From JASGDC01 sp047608145 (GTDB lineage Bacteria; Actinomycetota; Actinomycetes; Actinomycetales; Micrococcaceae), in assembly GCA_047608145.1 (NCBI GenBank), contig JASGDC010000033.1:9525-73524 (forward strand): a stretch of DNA of 64,000 nucleotides. The letters are read 5' to 3'. A program made the position numbers and the translations under genes. A model generated the notes under the pieces. It searched no databases, was not told the origin of the DNA, and was given only the letters and a program-made list of their open reading frames with translations. Positions 54,435-63,318 of the stretch are shown one piece after another (the stretch's first letter is position 1; each line of letters opens with the position of its first letter).

Positions 54435-55733
54435 TTAATATTTTTCAATGTTCCAAGGAAGTTTTAATGTAACTGGACCAGCAGCTTCCAAGTCATTGGC
54501 AAGAGCTGCAACTGCCACACGAGCTTGTTCATAACCAAAGAACAAGAAGAAACCTGGTAAACGGCCATAACTTTTCATCCCAATAACATAAAAGTCCGAT
54601 TGCGGATGTGAAACTGCCGTAGCACCAGCAAATTCAACTTCTTTAGGATGGTCTGCAGTAGATTGCATAAAAGTTAGCATGCGAGTCGGAGCTTCTACTG
54701 CGGCATCAAAATCTGTATAAATCTCTTTATGAATATCAAAATTTGGACGGAAACCAGTACCATTTGCAATTATATCTACTACTATTGATTTCTTACCTTC
54801 AGGTGTATCGCCACTGACTTCAACGCCATCGGCTACTTCAGTAAAACTATTAATTGCGAACTGGTTAACTATCTGCAATTTGTTTGAAGTTTCGACCAAT
54901 TCCTTGATTTGTTGACCAATCTTCCAGCGCACAGCTTTTGAGGATAGATGCCCTCTATTATAGAAATGTTTAACAGATTTACCACGAATAGCCCAATAAA
55001 TTTTAGTCTTTGGGGCTGCTTTGACCAACTCAGTCAACGCCAATATTGTGTTTGCCGCAGAGTAACCATTACCAACTACTAATACCCGCTTATCAGCAAA
55101 ACGTGCACGTTCACTACCTAGCACATCAGGTAAAGTACCTGCCAAATACTTTTGGTTTTCAAGTTCACCAATTGCAGGAATTCCTGAAGCGCCTAGTGGA
55201 TTGGGATTGCGCCAAGTGCCTGATGCATCGATAATACCGCGCGCTTGAACTTCTTTAATACCTTGTTTAGTCTTAACACGAACGACAAATGGTGACTTTT
55301 TATCGTTCATTTTTAACTTATCTACTCCCATACGTGCAACTGCTATTACTTTAACACCTGTCTTAATATGCGATGTTAGTTCATCGGTAGCAGCTAATGG
55401 AGCCAAATATTCATCAATAAAATCAGAACCTGTAGGATTGCCATTCATATCCGGAATCTTATAACCGTGCTTTTCCAATAACTTTATTGAAAGTTCATCT
55501 ACATTACGTTTCCAAGGTGAAAATAAAGAAACATGACGCCATTGCTCGACAGCTCCAGCTATTTTTTCACTTTGTTCAAATAAGACGAATTTTAACCCAC
55601 GATTTTGTAAGTGTACTGCCCCAGCAATTCCGATAGGTCCGGCACCAATTACAACTACAGGTAAATCTTGAAAATCTTGTGACATTTCACTTTCTAACTT
55701 CTCTATAAAAACTCCTTCTTCAAATATATCCAT
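54435..55733 (-). CDS. FAD-dependent NAD(P)-binding oxidoreductase (monooxygenase-like)
   Basis: Up to 432 residues. FAD site VVVIGAGPIGIAGAVHL near residues 25-41, then EQWRHVSLFSPWKRNVDELS, the NADPH site VLVVGNGYSAANTIL near 217-231, and a late IIANGTGFRPNF that is the usual flavoprotein monooxygenase end motif. The ATG at 55685 (MSQDFQ) puts the FAD site at the normal distance; the ATG at 55733 would add 16 residues. It is divergent from the siderophore-interacting reductase, so a role in siderophore or metal chemistry is possible but unproven. Confidence 0.8.
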   Translation of the reverse strand: MDIFEEGVFIEKLESEMSQDFQDLPVVVIGAGPIGIAGAVHLQNRGLKFVLFEQSEKIAGAVEQWRHVSLFSPWKRNVDELSIKLLEKHGYKIPDMNGNPTGSDFIDEYLAPLAATDELTSHIKTGVKVIAVARMGVDKLKMNDKKSPFVVRVKTKQGIKEVQARGIIDASGTWRNPNPLGASGIPAIGELENQKYLAGTLPDVLGSERARFADKRVLVVGNGYSAANTILALTELVKAAPKTKIYWAIRGKSVKHFYNRGHLSSKAVRWKIGQQIKELVETSNKLQIVNQFAINSFTEVADGVEVSGDTPEGKKSIVVDIIANGTGFRPNFDIHKEIYTDFDAAVEAPTRMLTFMQSTADHPKEVEFAGATAVSHPQSDFYVIGMKSYGRLPGFFLFFGYEQARVAVAALANDLEAAGPVTLKLPWNIEKY

Positions 55734-55792
55734 TTCGCTTCGAAAGTAGTAGCGGCAATTAGGAAAGATTTTACTATACTTATTCCCCTACC

Positions 55793-56641
55793 ATGCGTAA
55801 AATTGAAATTAGTATGAGCTCTCCATTTAAAGCGTTTATCGCAAAGTTTCACAGCAAAAAAATGCTAAGTAGCTCATTATGCCGTGTAAAATTTATCGGC
55901 AACTTCACTAATGTCCATTATTTAGGCCTAGATCAGCGCATTAAGCTTATTTTCCCACTTCCCAATTATGAAATATTTAAGTTCAATAATAATGAGCACT
56001 GGTACGAGCAGTGGAAAAAGGCCGACCACGATACTCGTGGCACCATGCGCACCTATACTATTCGGGCGCTCAATGAGGCTGAAATTCTAGTAGATTTTGT
56101 AATACACCAACCAATAACTAGTCCAGCTATGCGATGGCTAGATAATGTTAAAACTGGGGAAACTATCTCTATCGTATTGCCTTTGAAAGATCAGACTGAG
56201 TTCGTCCGCCCTCGCCTATTAGGGGTGGAGTGGAATCCTCCAGAAGCTGCGAAAGAATTAGCTCTCTATGCTGACTTAACTTCACTTCCCGCAGCTACGC
56301 AAATTGTTAAAAGCCACATTGAAAATAAAGATAATCGTATCTTAAATATTTATCTACAAGTTCCACATCCAGACGATGCCATAGAGATTCGCAAGCTAAT
56401 TCATGGCCATAAAGGTATTGGGCTTGAATATTTCTATGAAAATATCGAAAAAGACGATGGTGCAGAAAAAACTATTCTCTGGGATGTAACCACTGAAGAA
56501 TCTAATACACCATTCTATGCTTGGGTAGCTGCCGAACGCTCAATAGTTAAACAAATCCGCCAGCAGTTAAAACTTAACTACCTTAAAATAGATGTTTCAT
56601 GTATGGGATATTGGCGCAAAGGTGAGTCTAGTTTGGATTAA
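55793..56641 (+). CDS. Siderophore-interacting protein, ferric-siderophore reductase (ViuB/SIP family)
   Basis: A 282-residue FAD-binding reductase. The FAD-binding barrel has TMRTYTIRALNEAEILVDFVIH near residues 82-103, here RTYTIR as the flavin-binding motif, and PAMRWLDNVKTGETI. The NAD(P)H-binding half has LALYADLTSLPAATQIV near 157-173 and ends with LKIDVSCMGYWRKGE, the family's C-terminal signature (YW+xG). It reduces Fe(III)-siderophore in the cytoplasm to release iron. It fits with the ABC transporter 1.3 kb away. Likely iron-regulated. Confidence 0.9.
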   Translation: MRKIEISMSSPFKAFIAKFHSKKMLSSSLCRVKFIGNFTNVHYLGLDQRIKLIFPLPNYEIFKFNNNEHWYEQWKKADHDTRGTMRTYTIRALNEAEILVDFVIHQPITSPAMRWLDNVKTGETISIVLPLKDQTEFVRPRLLGVEWNPPEAAKELALYADLTSLPAATQIVKSHIENKDNRILNIYLQVPHPDDAIEIRKLIHGHKGIGLEYFYENIEKDDGAEKTILWDVTTEESNTPFYAWVAAERSIVKQIRQQLKLNYLKIDVSCMGYWRKGESSLD

Positions 56642-56663
56642 CTGCAGGAGATAAATCCTTAAG

Positions 56664-56783
56664 TTATCTATATTTACGTAAGTATTTAACTACTTGCCAT
56701 TCAATATACCTTTTAGGCACACCCTCATTCCAAGTTTTTTCTATTTTACTAATTTCACTACTAATTCTTTTATTACTAACCAT
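56664..56783 (-). CDS. Candidate 39-residue basic small protein
   Basis: From ATG at 56783 the minus strand encodes VSNKRISSEISKIEKTWNEG then VPKRYIEWQVVKYLRKYR and TAA at 56664. It has 11 Lys/Arg, is predicted helical, and shows no signal peptide. AGAGGTTATAAGA is a plausible ribosome site. The tail WQVVKYLRKYR gives an amphipathic helix with aromatic residues. I do not recognise it. It is convergent with the siderophore reductase (gap 22 bases). Confidence 0.45.
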   Translation of the reverse strand: MVSNKRISSEISKIEKTWNEGVPKRYIEWQVVKYLRKYR

Positions 56784-56872
56784 TTCTTATAACCTCTAAA
56801 TTATTTGCATTTATTTTCTATGGTTTTAAAGTTAATACCTTTACATTATGCGGTGAAATTGAAGTGATGTTA

Positions 56873-56930
56873 AAAATATTCTTTTTTCTTAACAAGACTC
56901 TCAAGTGATGTACAGCATCTTAACATCACT
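56873..56930. terminator. Alternative-hairpin element between the reductase and the ABC ATPase
   Basis: AGTGATGTTAA at 56873-56883 is an exact 11-bp inverted repeat of TTAACATCACT at 56920-56930. A second AGTGATGT at 56904-56911 is also an exact partner of ACATCACT (56923-56930). On plus the short hairpin is followed by CACTTTTT, a terminator layout. The two pairings exclude each other. The rest of the gap 56784-56962 has no gene I can support. Confidence 0.6.
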
Positions 56931-56962
56931 CACTTTTTACCGCTAAAATAAGCCAAACTTAA

Positions 56963-57736
56963 TCAAAATGGCACCACCATTGGCGTGCCTCGAATTGGAT
57001 CTTTGATTACCTTAGCTTCTAGATAAAAAACATCTTTTAACATCTCTGGAGTTGCTACTTCAACTGCAGTGCCTTGGTTATAAACTTTCCCGTCTCGCAT
57101 CACGATTACATGGTCTGCAAACCGCAGTGCGAAGTTAAGCTCATGGATTACCATAATGACAGTAATGCCGTGTTTTTCATTGAGCTCTTTAACCACATTT
57201 AGGATATCTAACTGATGTTTAATATCAAGGAAACTAGTAGGTTCATCAAGTAGTAAGATATCAGCTTCTTGAGCAAGTGCCATTGCCACCCAAACTCGTT
57301 GTTGTTGCCCACCAGATAGCTCTTGTAATGGACGCTTTGCAATCTTTAAGGTGTCAGTTTTTTCCAGTGCTTCATTAACTACTTTTTCATCAGTTTCACT
57401 AAATTGCTGATACCATTTCTGATGTGGAAAGCGACCACGTGCTACCAAATCCCAAACAGTGATACCTTCTGGAGCTTGTGGGTGTTGTGGCAACATTCCT
57501 AATATTTGAGCGCGTTCTTTACCTGAAATTGTACCCAGTTCTTTACCGTCGAGAAATACTTCACCACTCATTGGCTTATTAGCGTGAATTAGCCCAGATA
57601 AAAGTGTAGATTTTCCCGAAGCATTAGCACCGATAAGCATATTAATTTTACCGTCATGAAAGTCGATAGAAACCGTATCAACTACTAGCTTTTCGCCATA
57701 GCCTAAACTCAAATTCTTCGCTTGTAATCGTGTCAT
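56963..57736 (-). CDS. fepC: Iron-siderophore ABC transporter, ATP-binding protein
   Basis: A 257-residue ABC ATPase from the ATG at 57736, which overlaps the permease stop (ATGA); an in-frame start further upstream would lie inside the permease. Walker A is IGANASGKSTLLSGL, with Ala-Asn-Ala where Gly-Pro-Asn is usual, Q loop LPQHPQAPE, signature LSGGQQQRVWVAMALAQ, Walker B ILLLDEPTSFLD and switch MVIHELN. The sequence fits FepC/FecE/FhuC ATPases that power ferric-siderophore import. Last gene of a four-gene leftward operon with tightly overlapping reading frames. Confidence 0.93.
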   Translation of the reverse strand: MTRLQAKNLSLGYGEKLVVDTVSIDFHDGKINMLIGANASGKSTLLSGLIHANKPMSGEVFLDGKELGTISGKERAQILGMLPQHPQAPEGITVWDLVARGRFPHQKWYQQFSETDEKVVNEALEKTDTLKIAKRPLQELSGGQQQRVWVAMALAQEADILLLDEPTSFLDIKHQLDILNVVKELNEKHGITVIMVIHELNFALRFADHVIVMRDGKVYNQGTAVEVATPEMLKDVFYLEAKVIKDPIRGTPMVVPF

Positions 57737-58695
57737 TTGGTACTCTCTTCGACTGTTAATTTCTGACGTTGCTGCACTAAGAACCATAGTAAGTAAACTG
57801 CACCTAATACTCCTGTTATTGCACCTACTGGGAATTTCTGTCCTGGCACAATATGCTGAGCAATGACATCAGCAGCAAGCATAAACAGCACTCCCGTAAG
57901 TGCTGTCCTAAGTAAACGAAACTTTGCCTCTGGCACCAAAATTCTCGCTAATTGTGGACTTAAGAACGCCACAAACATTACTGGACCGGTTACTGCAGTA
58001 GCACTAGCAGCTAGTATGACTGCAATACCAAGCACAATACCTCGATACTTGATAGGGTTCACACCTAAGCTTTGTGCTGAATATTCGGCTAACTCCAACA
58101 CACCTAAAGTCTTATTTAAATACGCCAAAGCCCCAATACAAAGCAATAAAATAACAAGCAATAGGATATTCGTATCCCAACTAGCCGAGTTTAAACTACC
58201 TGATAACCACTGCATACTCTGTTGCGCTTCATTGATAGGCAAAATACTAATAATATAAGCCACCACACTAGTTGATAAAGTAGCCAGCGCTATACCTATT
58301 AAAACTAGTCTCAAGGCAAAAGTCGCACTACGCATAGGTTTGGCATAGTAAAGTGCGATTGCACAAACTGTAGCCGCACCAATCACTGCGCCAATACTCA
58401 AATATACTCCTGCAACTCCCACAATCATAAAAGTCACTAAAGCCCCGGCACTAGCACCGGCATTGATACCGACAATATCTGGACTTGCTAAGGGATTTTT
58501 AAAAGTTAACTGAAATAGGAAACCTGATAACGCGTAGACAACTCCTAACAAACAAGCTAATACAATCCTAGGGAAAGTAAATAACTTTAAGATGAAAGCA
58601 GAAGTACCACCGTCATTAAAAAAGATTTCAATAAGTAGTAAAACTAAGATTACTACTGTCATAATACCTAGCCGGGTTACTTCGGTTTTTTTCAC
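57733..58695 (-). CDS. fepG: Iron-siderophore ABC transporter permease (FecCD family, second subunit)
   Basis: A 320-residue FecCD permease with about nine to ten helices. Recognisable blocks: RIVLACLLGVVYALSGFLFQLTFKNPLASPDIVGINAGASAGA, seen as FQLTFKNPLASPDIVG near residues 63-78, LAEYSAQSLGVN (ATPase-contact loop area), and PVMFVAFLSPQLARILV. It forms the membrane channel with the neighbouring permease. Its start overlaps the upstream permease stop (ATGA at 58692-58695) and its stop overlaps fepC, so all are coupled. Confidence 0.92.
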   Translation of the reverse strand: MKKTEVTRLGIMTVVILVLLLIEIFFNDGGTSAFILKLFTFPRIVLACLLGVVYALSGFLFQLTFKNPLASPDIVGINAGASAGALVTFMIVGVAGVYLSIGAVIGAATVCAIALYYAKPMRSATFALRLVLIGIALATLSTSVVAYIISILPINEAQQSMQWLSGSLNSASWDTNILLLVILLLCIGALAYLNKTLGVLELAEYSAQSLGVNPIKYRGIVLGIAVILAASATAVTGPVMFVAFLSPQLARILVPEAKFRLLRTALTGVLFMLAADVIAQHIVPGQKFPVGAITGVLGAVYLLWFLVQQRQKLTVEESTK

Positions 58696-59693
58696 GACAG
58701 CACCGACCGCTTCCGCACTACATAAAGAAATACTGGCACTCCAACAAAGGCCGTCATGACTCCGACTGGTACTTCGCCAGGCTGATGAATGACCCTACCA
58801 ATCGCATCTGCAAGCACCATCAAAATTGCCCCTAAGAATAATGCTGCAACCAGCATTTTACGCTGATCCACACCCACTAATGCTCTAGCGACATGTGGCA
58901 CTACCAGTCCCACAAAAACAACTGGTCCAGCTATAGCGGTAGCACTGCCAGTTAACAAAACTGCAGTAATAACACAAAGTAATTTAGTACGATTTACATC
59001 GGGAGCTAAAGCATTAGCTACCTTATCCCCTAAATCTAAAACATTAAGCGATGAAGATAGATAAATACTTAATACAAAAGCAATTACAATAAGCGGTAGT
59101 GTGATTGTTAAAATACTGGCATCACGACCAGCTACTGAGCCTAACTGCCACACTCGATATTGATCTAAAGTATTTTGCCTAGCAAGAATCATCAATGTGA
59201 TAATCGAACCACAAGCAGCACTCAATGCCGTACCAACAATTACTAAAGTTAATGCCACATTAAGAGTATTAACTTTAGTGCTAACCGCATAAACTACTGC
59301 AGCAGCTAAACTCGCACCTAATAAGGCTAAGAAGGTTTGTGTAAATGGCGCCAATACACCACCGATAGTAAAACCAATAACCACTGCCAATGCAGCCCCA
59401 GAATTAACTCCTAAAATTCCAGGGTCTGCAAGCGGATTTCGCGTAACTACTTGCATCAGCTGCCCAGAGATTGCCAAAGCAATTCCGACTACAATAGCTA
59501 ACCAAGTACGGGTTTCTCGAGCCTGAATTATGGCAGCGGTATCGCTGGTGGTATCACTATGTAATACCACCTTCCATACTTCAGCAAAACTGGTTGATTG
59601 TGCACCAAATTTTAATGAAAGCAAGATACTAATCAGTAAAACTGCTAGCAAGACAATATAAACAACAAAACTGGTGGCTGTTTTCGTCTTCAT
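58692..59693 (-). CDS. fepD: Iron-siderophore ABC transporter permease (FecCD family, first subunit)
   Basis: A 333-residue FecCD permease. Motifs: RETRTWLAIVVGIALAISGQLMQVVTRNPLADPGILGVNSGAALAV, read as QVVTRNPLADPGILG near residues 82-96, LDLGDKVANALAPDV and VVFVGLVVPHVARALVG. Heterodimer partner of the following permease. The gene starts 21 bases after the binding-protein gene. Confidence 0.92.
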   Translation of the reverse strand: MKTKTATSFVVYIVLLAVLLISILLSLKFGAQSTSFAEVWKVVLHSDTTSDTAAIIQARETRTWLAIVVGIALAISGQLMQVVTRNPLADPGILGVNSGAALAVVIGFTIGGVLAPFTQTFLALLGASLAAAVVYAVSTKVNTLNVALTLVIVGTALSAACGSIITLMILARQNTLDQYRVWQLGSVAGRDASILTITLPLIVIAFVLSIYLSSSLNVLDLGDKVANALAPDVNRTKLLCVITAVLLTGSATAIAGPVVFVGLVVPHVARALVGVDQRKMLVAALFLGAILMVLADAIGRVIHQPGEVPVGVMTAFVGVPVFLYVVRKRSVLS

Positions 59694-59714
59694 TTACCCT
59701 ACTTTGTCTAAATA

Positions 59715-60755
59715 TTAGCTTTTAAGGTTTTTAGCTGCGTCTGCTACAGTTCCTACCCAACCTTTGCTAATTGCCCATGGCACTGACAAAGTAGATACCG
59801 CAGATACTGCCATATTCAGCTGTTGATCTGAATAATAAGCAGTAGTGTTATCTGCAACAGCTGGAATATGCTTCAGCAACTTATCACCCTTGATTTTAGC
59901 AGTAGTTGTATCTGTATCCACAATCGCTAACATAACTTGCGCCTTCAAATCTTTAGCCTTTTCAGCACTAATATCAACAAAGAACTCTGATGAATTTTGA
60001 GTAAGTGTCTTAACAGAATCATCAAGTTTCATACCTAAATCTTCAATAAGCTGCACACGAATATCACTAGGCGTATATAAACTGAACTTTGAAGTATCGC
60101 TTGTGAAATTAGTATATGAGAAAGTCTTATCCTTCAAATCTGGATATTTGCCACCCTCTTGTTTAACTTGATCAATCATTTGGTTATATAAATCTTTAGC
60201 TTTATCTTCCTGACCTACAGCTTGTCCGATCATTGTCATTGTCTGATCTAGTGGAGTACCATAAGGCTTTTCTGGGTATGCAATAGTCGGTGCAATTTGC
60301 TTAAGCTTATTGTAATCATCCTGAGTCATACCAGAATATACACCGATGATTAAATCAGGTTTAGTGCCAGCTACGCCTTCAAAGTTTATGCCATCTGTTT
60401 CATCATAAAGCTTTGGCGCATCACCACTCTTTAATTTATCTAAAGCTTCTTTAGTCCAAGGTAGATACCCTTCAGAATCACCACCATAAGTATTTTTTGC
60501 CATACCAACTGGCTTAATACCAAGTGCAATCAAAACATCTTGGTTAACCCAAGAAATAGAAGCAATGCGCTTTGGTTTTTTCTTAATTTCAGTCTCCCCA
60601 AAGGCATGTTTAATAGTCACGGGATATTTATCACTCGACGATCCACCACCTGAAGAACCTGAACTGTTACCAGCCCCACAAGCAGTTAATGCAACTGCCC
60701 CAAGACCACCAGCGGCACCTAATAGGAAAATACGCCTAGAAACTTCTTGAGCCAT
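59715..60755 (-). CDS. Iron-siderophore ABC transporter substrate-binding lipoprotein
   Basis: A 346-residue binding protein. The N-terminus has a twin-arginine signal with lipobox: SRRIFLLGAAGGLGAVAL then TAC, so it is probably exported folded by Tat and lipid-anchored at the cysteine near residue 26. A Ser/Gly-rich linker follows. The mature part fits the FepB/FecB/FhuD periplasmic-binding fold type: KKPKRIASISWVNQDVLIALGIKPVG near residues 57-82 (seen as PKRIASISWVNQDV), DLIIGVYSGM, IAPTIAYP. It captures ferric-siderophore outside the membrane. A DtxR-like iron box lies about 100 bases upstream. Confidence 0.92.
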   Translation of the reverse strand: MAQEVSRRIFLLGAAGGLGAVALTACGAGNSSGSSGGGSSSDKYPVTIKHAFGETEIKKKPKRIASISWVNQDVLIALGIKPVGMAKNTYGGDSEGYLPWTKEALDKLKSGDAPKLYDETDGINFEGVAGTKPDLIIGVYSGMTQDDYNKLKQIAPTIAYPEKPYGTPLDQTMTMIGQAVGQEDKAKDLYNQMIDQVKQEGGKYPDLKDKTFSYTNFTSDTSKFSLYTPSDIRVQLIEDLGMKLDDSVKTLTQNSSEFFVDISAEKAKDLKAQVMLAIVDTDTTTAKIKGDKLLKHIPAVADNTTAYYSDQQLNMAVSAVSTLSVPWAISKGWVGTVADAAKNLKS

Positions 60756-60851
60756 GACTTAAACCTTACATTTTCTATCAAATATTTTGATTTTACTTAT
60801 CTAGAGTACCGCATTTTAGGCAATAGAAAAAGAAAATATGACCTAATTAGT

Positions 60852-60870
60852 TTAGGTAAGGCAAAACTAA
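60852..60870 (-). promoter_or_regulatory. DtxR/IdeR-like iron box upstream of the siderophore ABC operon
   Basis: TTAGGTAAGGCAAAACTAA matches the 19-bp DtxR palindrome TTAGGTTAGGCTAACCTAA at 16 of 19 positions by eye. It lies between uraA and the binding-protein gene, 97 bases upstream of the latter's ATG. Under iron-replete conditions DtxR with Fe(II) would repress the operon. A second AATTAGG half-site-like stretch is adjacent (plus 60840-60850 CCTAATT). Confidence 0.7.
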
Positions 60871-60901
60871 CCATACGCCATTTAGTAATAAGATGAGCAG
60901 T

Positions 60902-62236
60902 TTAGCAATCTGACTGCAATACTTTTTCCATCGGATTTTCCTTTTCAGTTTTAGCAGCATTTTGCTCACGCTCTGAAGCAGCTTCTTTTGGAAGCACTAT
61001 ATTAAGCACAATGCCTAATACTGTCGCAATTGCTACCCCAGAGAATGCTACTCCCGATGGCAGCTGCAACGAGAAGTTACCAATGCCTGTTACCAATACT
61101 GGTGCCGCAATCATCAAGTTATGCTTCTTAGAGTAATCAATCTTGTTATCTACGATTACCTGAATACCTGCTGAGGCAATTACTCCGTATAGCATGAACC
61201 CTACACCACCGATTACTGCGCCGGGAATAGTCTGTATCAAGGCAGATAACTTACCTACGAAGGAGAAGGTTACAGCCAAACTTGCTGCTCCGCCGATCAC
61301 CCATACTGAATACACACGGCTAAGCTGCATTACTCCAATATTTTCACCATAAGAAGTCACTGCTGGGCCGCCTAAGAAAGCTGCAGAAATTGATGCTGTA
61401 CCATCACCGGCAAGAGTTTTCTTCAAACCTGGATCTTTGAAAAAGTCCCGGCCAGTAATCTTACGCAACACCATCAAGTGCCCCAAGTGCTCTGACATAG
61501 TTACTAGGGCAATTGGTGCCATACTCAAAATTGCTGCTGGATAGAACTGAAAACCATTTGGATCAATGAAGTTCTCAAACTTTGGCAAAGCAAACCAGCT
61601 AGCCTTTTGAACTGGCGTGAAATCTACCAGTCCAAATATCACTGCAAAAATATATCCCGTAATAATGCCTAGCAATACTGGGATCAGCCCAAAGAAACCT
61701 TTTAAGAACATGTTATAACCAATGGTTGCTAACAGTGTTAATAGTGCAACTGTAAAGGCTTTAATGCTGTAGTTTTCCCCTGCCATTGTGGCATTAGTTG
61801 CCGCTGAAGTTGCCAGCGAAAGCCCGATAACCATTACGATTGGCCCGACTACTGCTGGTGGGAAAATCTTCCCTAACCACTCAGTACCAATACGACTAAC
61901 GATTAATGAAACAATCAGGTAAACGATACCCACAGAAATAATTCCTTGTGATACCCCTGGATAACCAGTGGTATGCAACAAGGAAGTCATTGGGATAATA
62001 AAGGCGAAAGATGACCCCATATAAATTGGAATATTGCCCTTGGTAATCAATATATAAATCAAGGTACCGACTCCAGAAGTGAAGAGTGCGATACCTGGGT
62101 TAAGTCCAACTAGCAATGGAACCATTACTGTTGCACCAAACATGGAGAACATATGCTGCAATGACAAACCAAACCAAGTTAATGGTCTCGGACGTTCATA
62201 CACATCTAGGATAGCATTTGATTTAGTAACTTCCAT
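60902..62236 (-). CDS. uraA: Uracil permease (NCS2 family)
   Basis: About 444 residues from the ATG at 62236, which has AAAGGG eight bases upstream; the ATG at 62251 has no ribosome site. The sequence has LTWFGLSLQHMFSMFGATVMVP, YMGSSFAFIIP, the NCS2 signature SEHLGHLMVLRKITGRDFF near residues 255-273 (key Glu in SEHLGH), and LGGPAVTSYGENIGVM. 14 helices fit UraA-type uracil:H+ symporters. A promoter candidate lies at 62320-62348. It precedes the siderophore operon on the same strand but is separated from it by the iron box. Confidence 0.93.
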   Translation of the reverse strand: MEVTKSNAILDVYERPRPLTWFGLSLQHMFSMFGATVMVPLLVGLNPGIALFTSGVGTLIYILITKGNIPIYMGSSFAFIIPMTSLLHTTGYPGVSQGIISVGIVYLIVSLIVSRIGTEWLGKIFPPAVVGPIVMVIGLSLATSAATNATMAGENYSIKAFTVALLTLLATIGYNMFLKGFFGLIPVLLGIITGYIFAVIFGLVDFTPVQKASWFALPKFENFIDPNGFQFYPAAILSMAPIALVTMSEHLGHLMVLRKITGRDFFKDPGLKKTLAGDGTASISAAFLGGPAVTSYGENIGVMQLSRVYSVWVIGGAASLAVTFSFVGKLSALIQTIPGAVIGGVGFMLYGVIASAGIQVIVDNKIDYSKKHNLMIAAPVLVTGIGNFSLQLPSGVAFSGVAIATVLGIVLNIVLPKEAASEREQNAAKTEKENPMEKVLQSDC

Positions 62237-62319
62237 TCGGCGCCCTTTCATTTTGACTAACCGTATTTTTGGTACTTACCCTTCGTCAGGTGCTAACTGC
62301 ATCAAGACAAATTATCATA

Positions 62320-62348
62320 ATGTTAAAGAGGATTTATGCGTAAGTCAA
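62320..62348 (-). promoter_or_regulatory. Sigma-70-type promoter of uraA
   Basis: On the minus strand TTGACT (62348-62343) and TAACAT (62325-62320) are 17 bases apart. The leader to the ATG at 62236 is about 75 bases and shows no clear PyrR-type or purine-type fold. Confidence 0.5.
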
Positions 62349-62391
62349 ATTTGATAAGAAATTAAACTAATATGCTAACTCTGTATTAAAA

Positions 62392-62580
62392 CTACTTTAA
62401 AAAGTTCTTTGCTAATTGAGCTACTGTTTTACCAACTTGCTTAATCTGACGCTGATTCTTTGGATCTTTTAGATATGTCATTGCCTTTGCACGATTTTCT
62501 TCATCTTTAAGATACTCTGCAGCTTTATTGCCAGCTGTAATTAGACCATCAATAATTTTGTTAGCGTTGTTATCTACCAT
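62392..62580 (-). CDS. Small 62-residue helical protein, unknown
   Basis: A highly charged protein with NKIIDGLITAGNKAAEYLKD, ENRAKAMTYLKDPKNQRQ and a final VGKTVAQLAKNFLK. The ATG at 62580 has GGAGTATTAA immediately upstream, a strong ribosome site. It is predicted almost wholly alpha-helical and lacks a signal peptide or membrane helix. Small proteins with this kind of look occur in corynebacteria, but I cannot name the family. Single gene with room for its own promoter in the 190-base upstream gap. Confidence 0.7.
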   Translation of the reverse strand: MVDNNANKIIDGLITAGNKAAEYLKDEENRAKAMTYLKDPKNQRQIKQVGKTVAQLAKNFLK

Positions 62581-62775
62581 TTAATACTCCTTGTTTATTC
62601 CTAATGCTAATTATAAGAGTTATATTTCAACCTTTGTTAAAACCCATACCAAATCCCGATATAAATTGTTAATTACAATATTAAAATACTTAGCATAAAG
62701 ATTAATTTCACACGCTGCTAAGTCGATGCGGTAGAATTAAGGTTAAAAAATTTTAATAAATAATTTATAGAAAGT

Positions 62776-63318
62776 TTGGTGCACGGTTTGCCTGGTAACG
62801 GTAGAGTTTTACGTATTGGTTTATTATTCATAATTTTTATAGCCATGTACTTTACTCTTTATCGTAAACGGCAATTAAAAAATGCTAAAACTTTAAATTT
62901 AACCTTAGCAATAGTGCTTCTAGGAAGTTTATTAACACTTTTCTTTACCATTAATAATGAACTTGATTTAGGAATAACTACAGCTATAACATACTCCGCA
63001 CTTTCATTATTAAATGGCACAATATTTGGATTACTGCGTGGGTTCACAAATAAAATAAGCTATAACACCAAAAAGGATTATTGGAATATCCAAGGAAACA
63101 CTTGGACCCTAAGTATCTTTGTTATTGGAGTGCTTTGCAGCCAAGCAATAGCAGTAATTTTTCACGGTATCCCCAAAATTTACGAAAGTTCAGAAAAAGC
63201 TACGACTATCACTATAACCACGATACTAATCCATATTGCTACTGCACACTTCTCAAGCAAACCTATTGATTTTTATAAAAAACGTGCTGAATCTAAAAAG
63301 CTAAATTCAAGTGGATGA
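62776..63318 (+). CDS. Integral membrane protein, unknown (about five helices)
   Basis: A 180-residue protein starting at a GTG near AGAAAG. Helices lie near residues 13-28, 40-55, 68-88, 110-126 and 143-158. Between helices 3 and 4 is RGFTNKISYNTKKDYWNIQG then NTWTLSIF, a conserved-looking pattern like that of CcdC-type or DUF1453-type membrane proteins, but I am not confident of that. Its stop overlaps by 8 bases the start of the protease remnant that follows; this is probably accidental. Confidence 0.6.
   Translation: MVHGLPGNGRVLRIGLLFIIFIAMYFTLYRKRQLKNAKTLNLTLAIVLLGSLLTLFFTINNELDLGITTAITYSALSLLNGTIFGLLRGFTNKISYNTKKDYWNIQGNTWTLSIFVIGVLCSQAIAVIFHGIPKIYESSEKATTITITTILIHIATAHFSSKPIDFYKKRAESKKLNSSG

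Noticed and set aside
55734..55792. DtxR box between the flavoprotein and siderophore reductase genes
   Set aside because: TTAGGAAAGATTTTACTAT matches only about 10 of 19 consensus positions, mainly one half-site.
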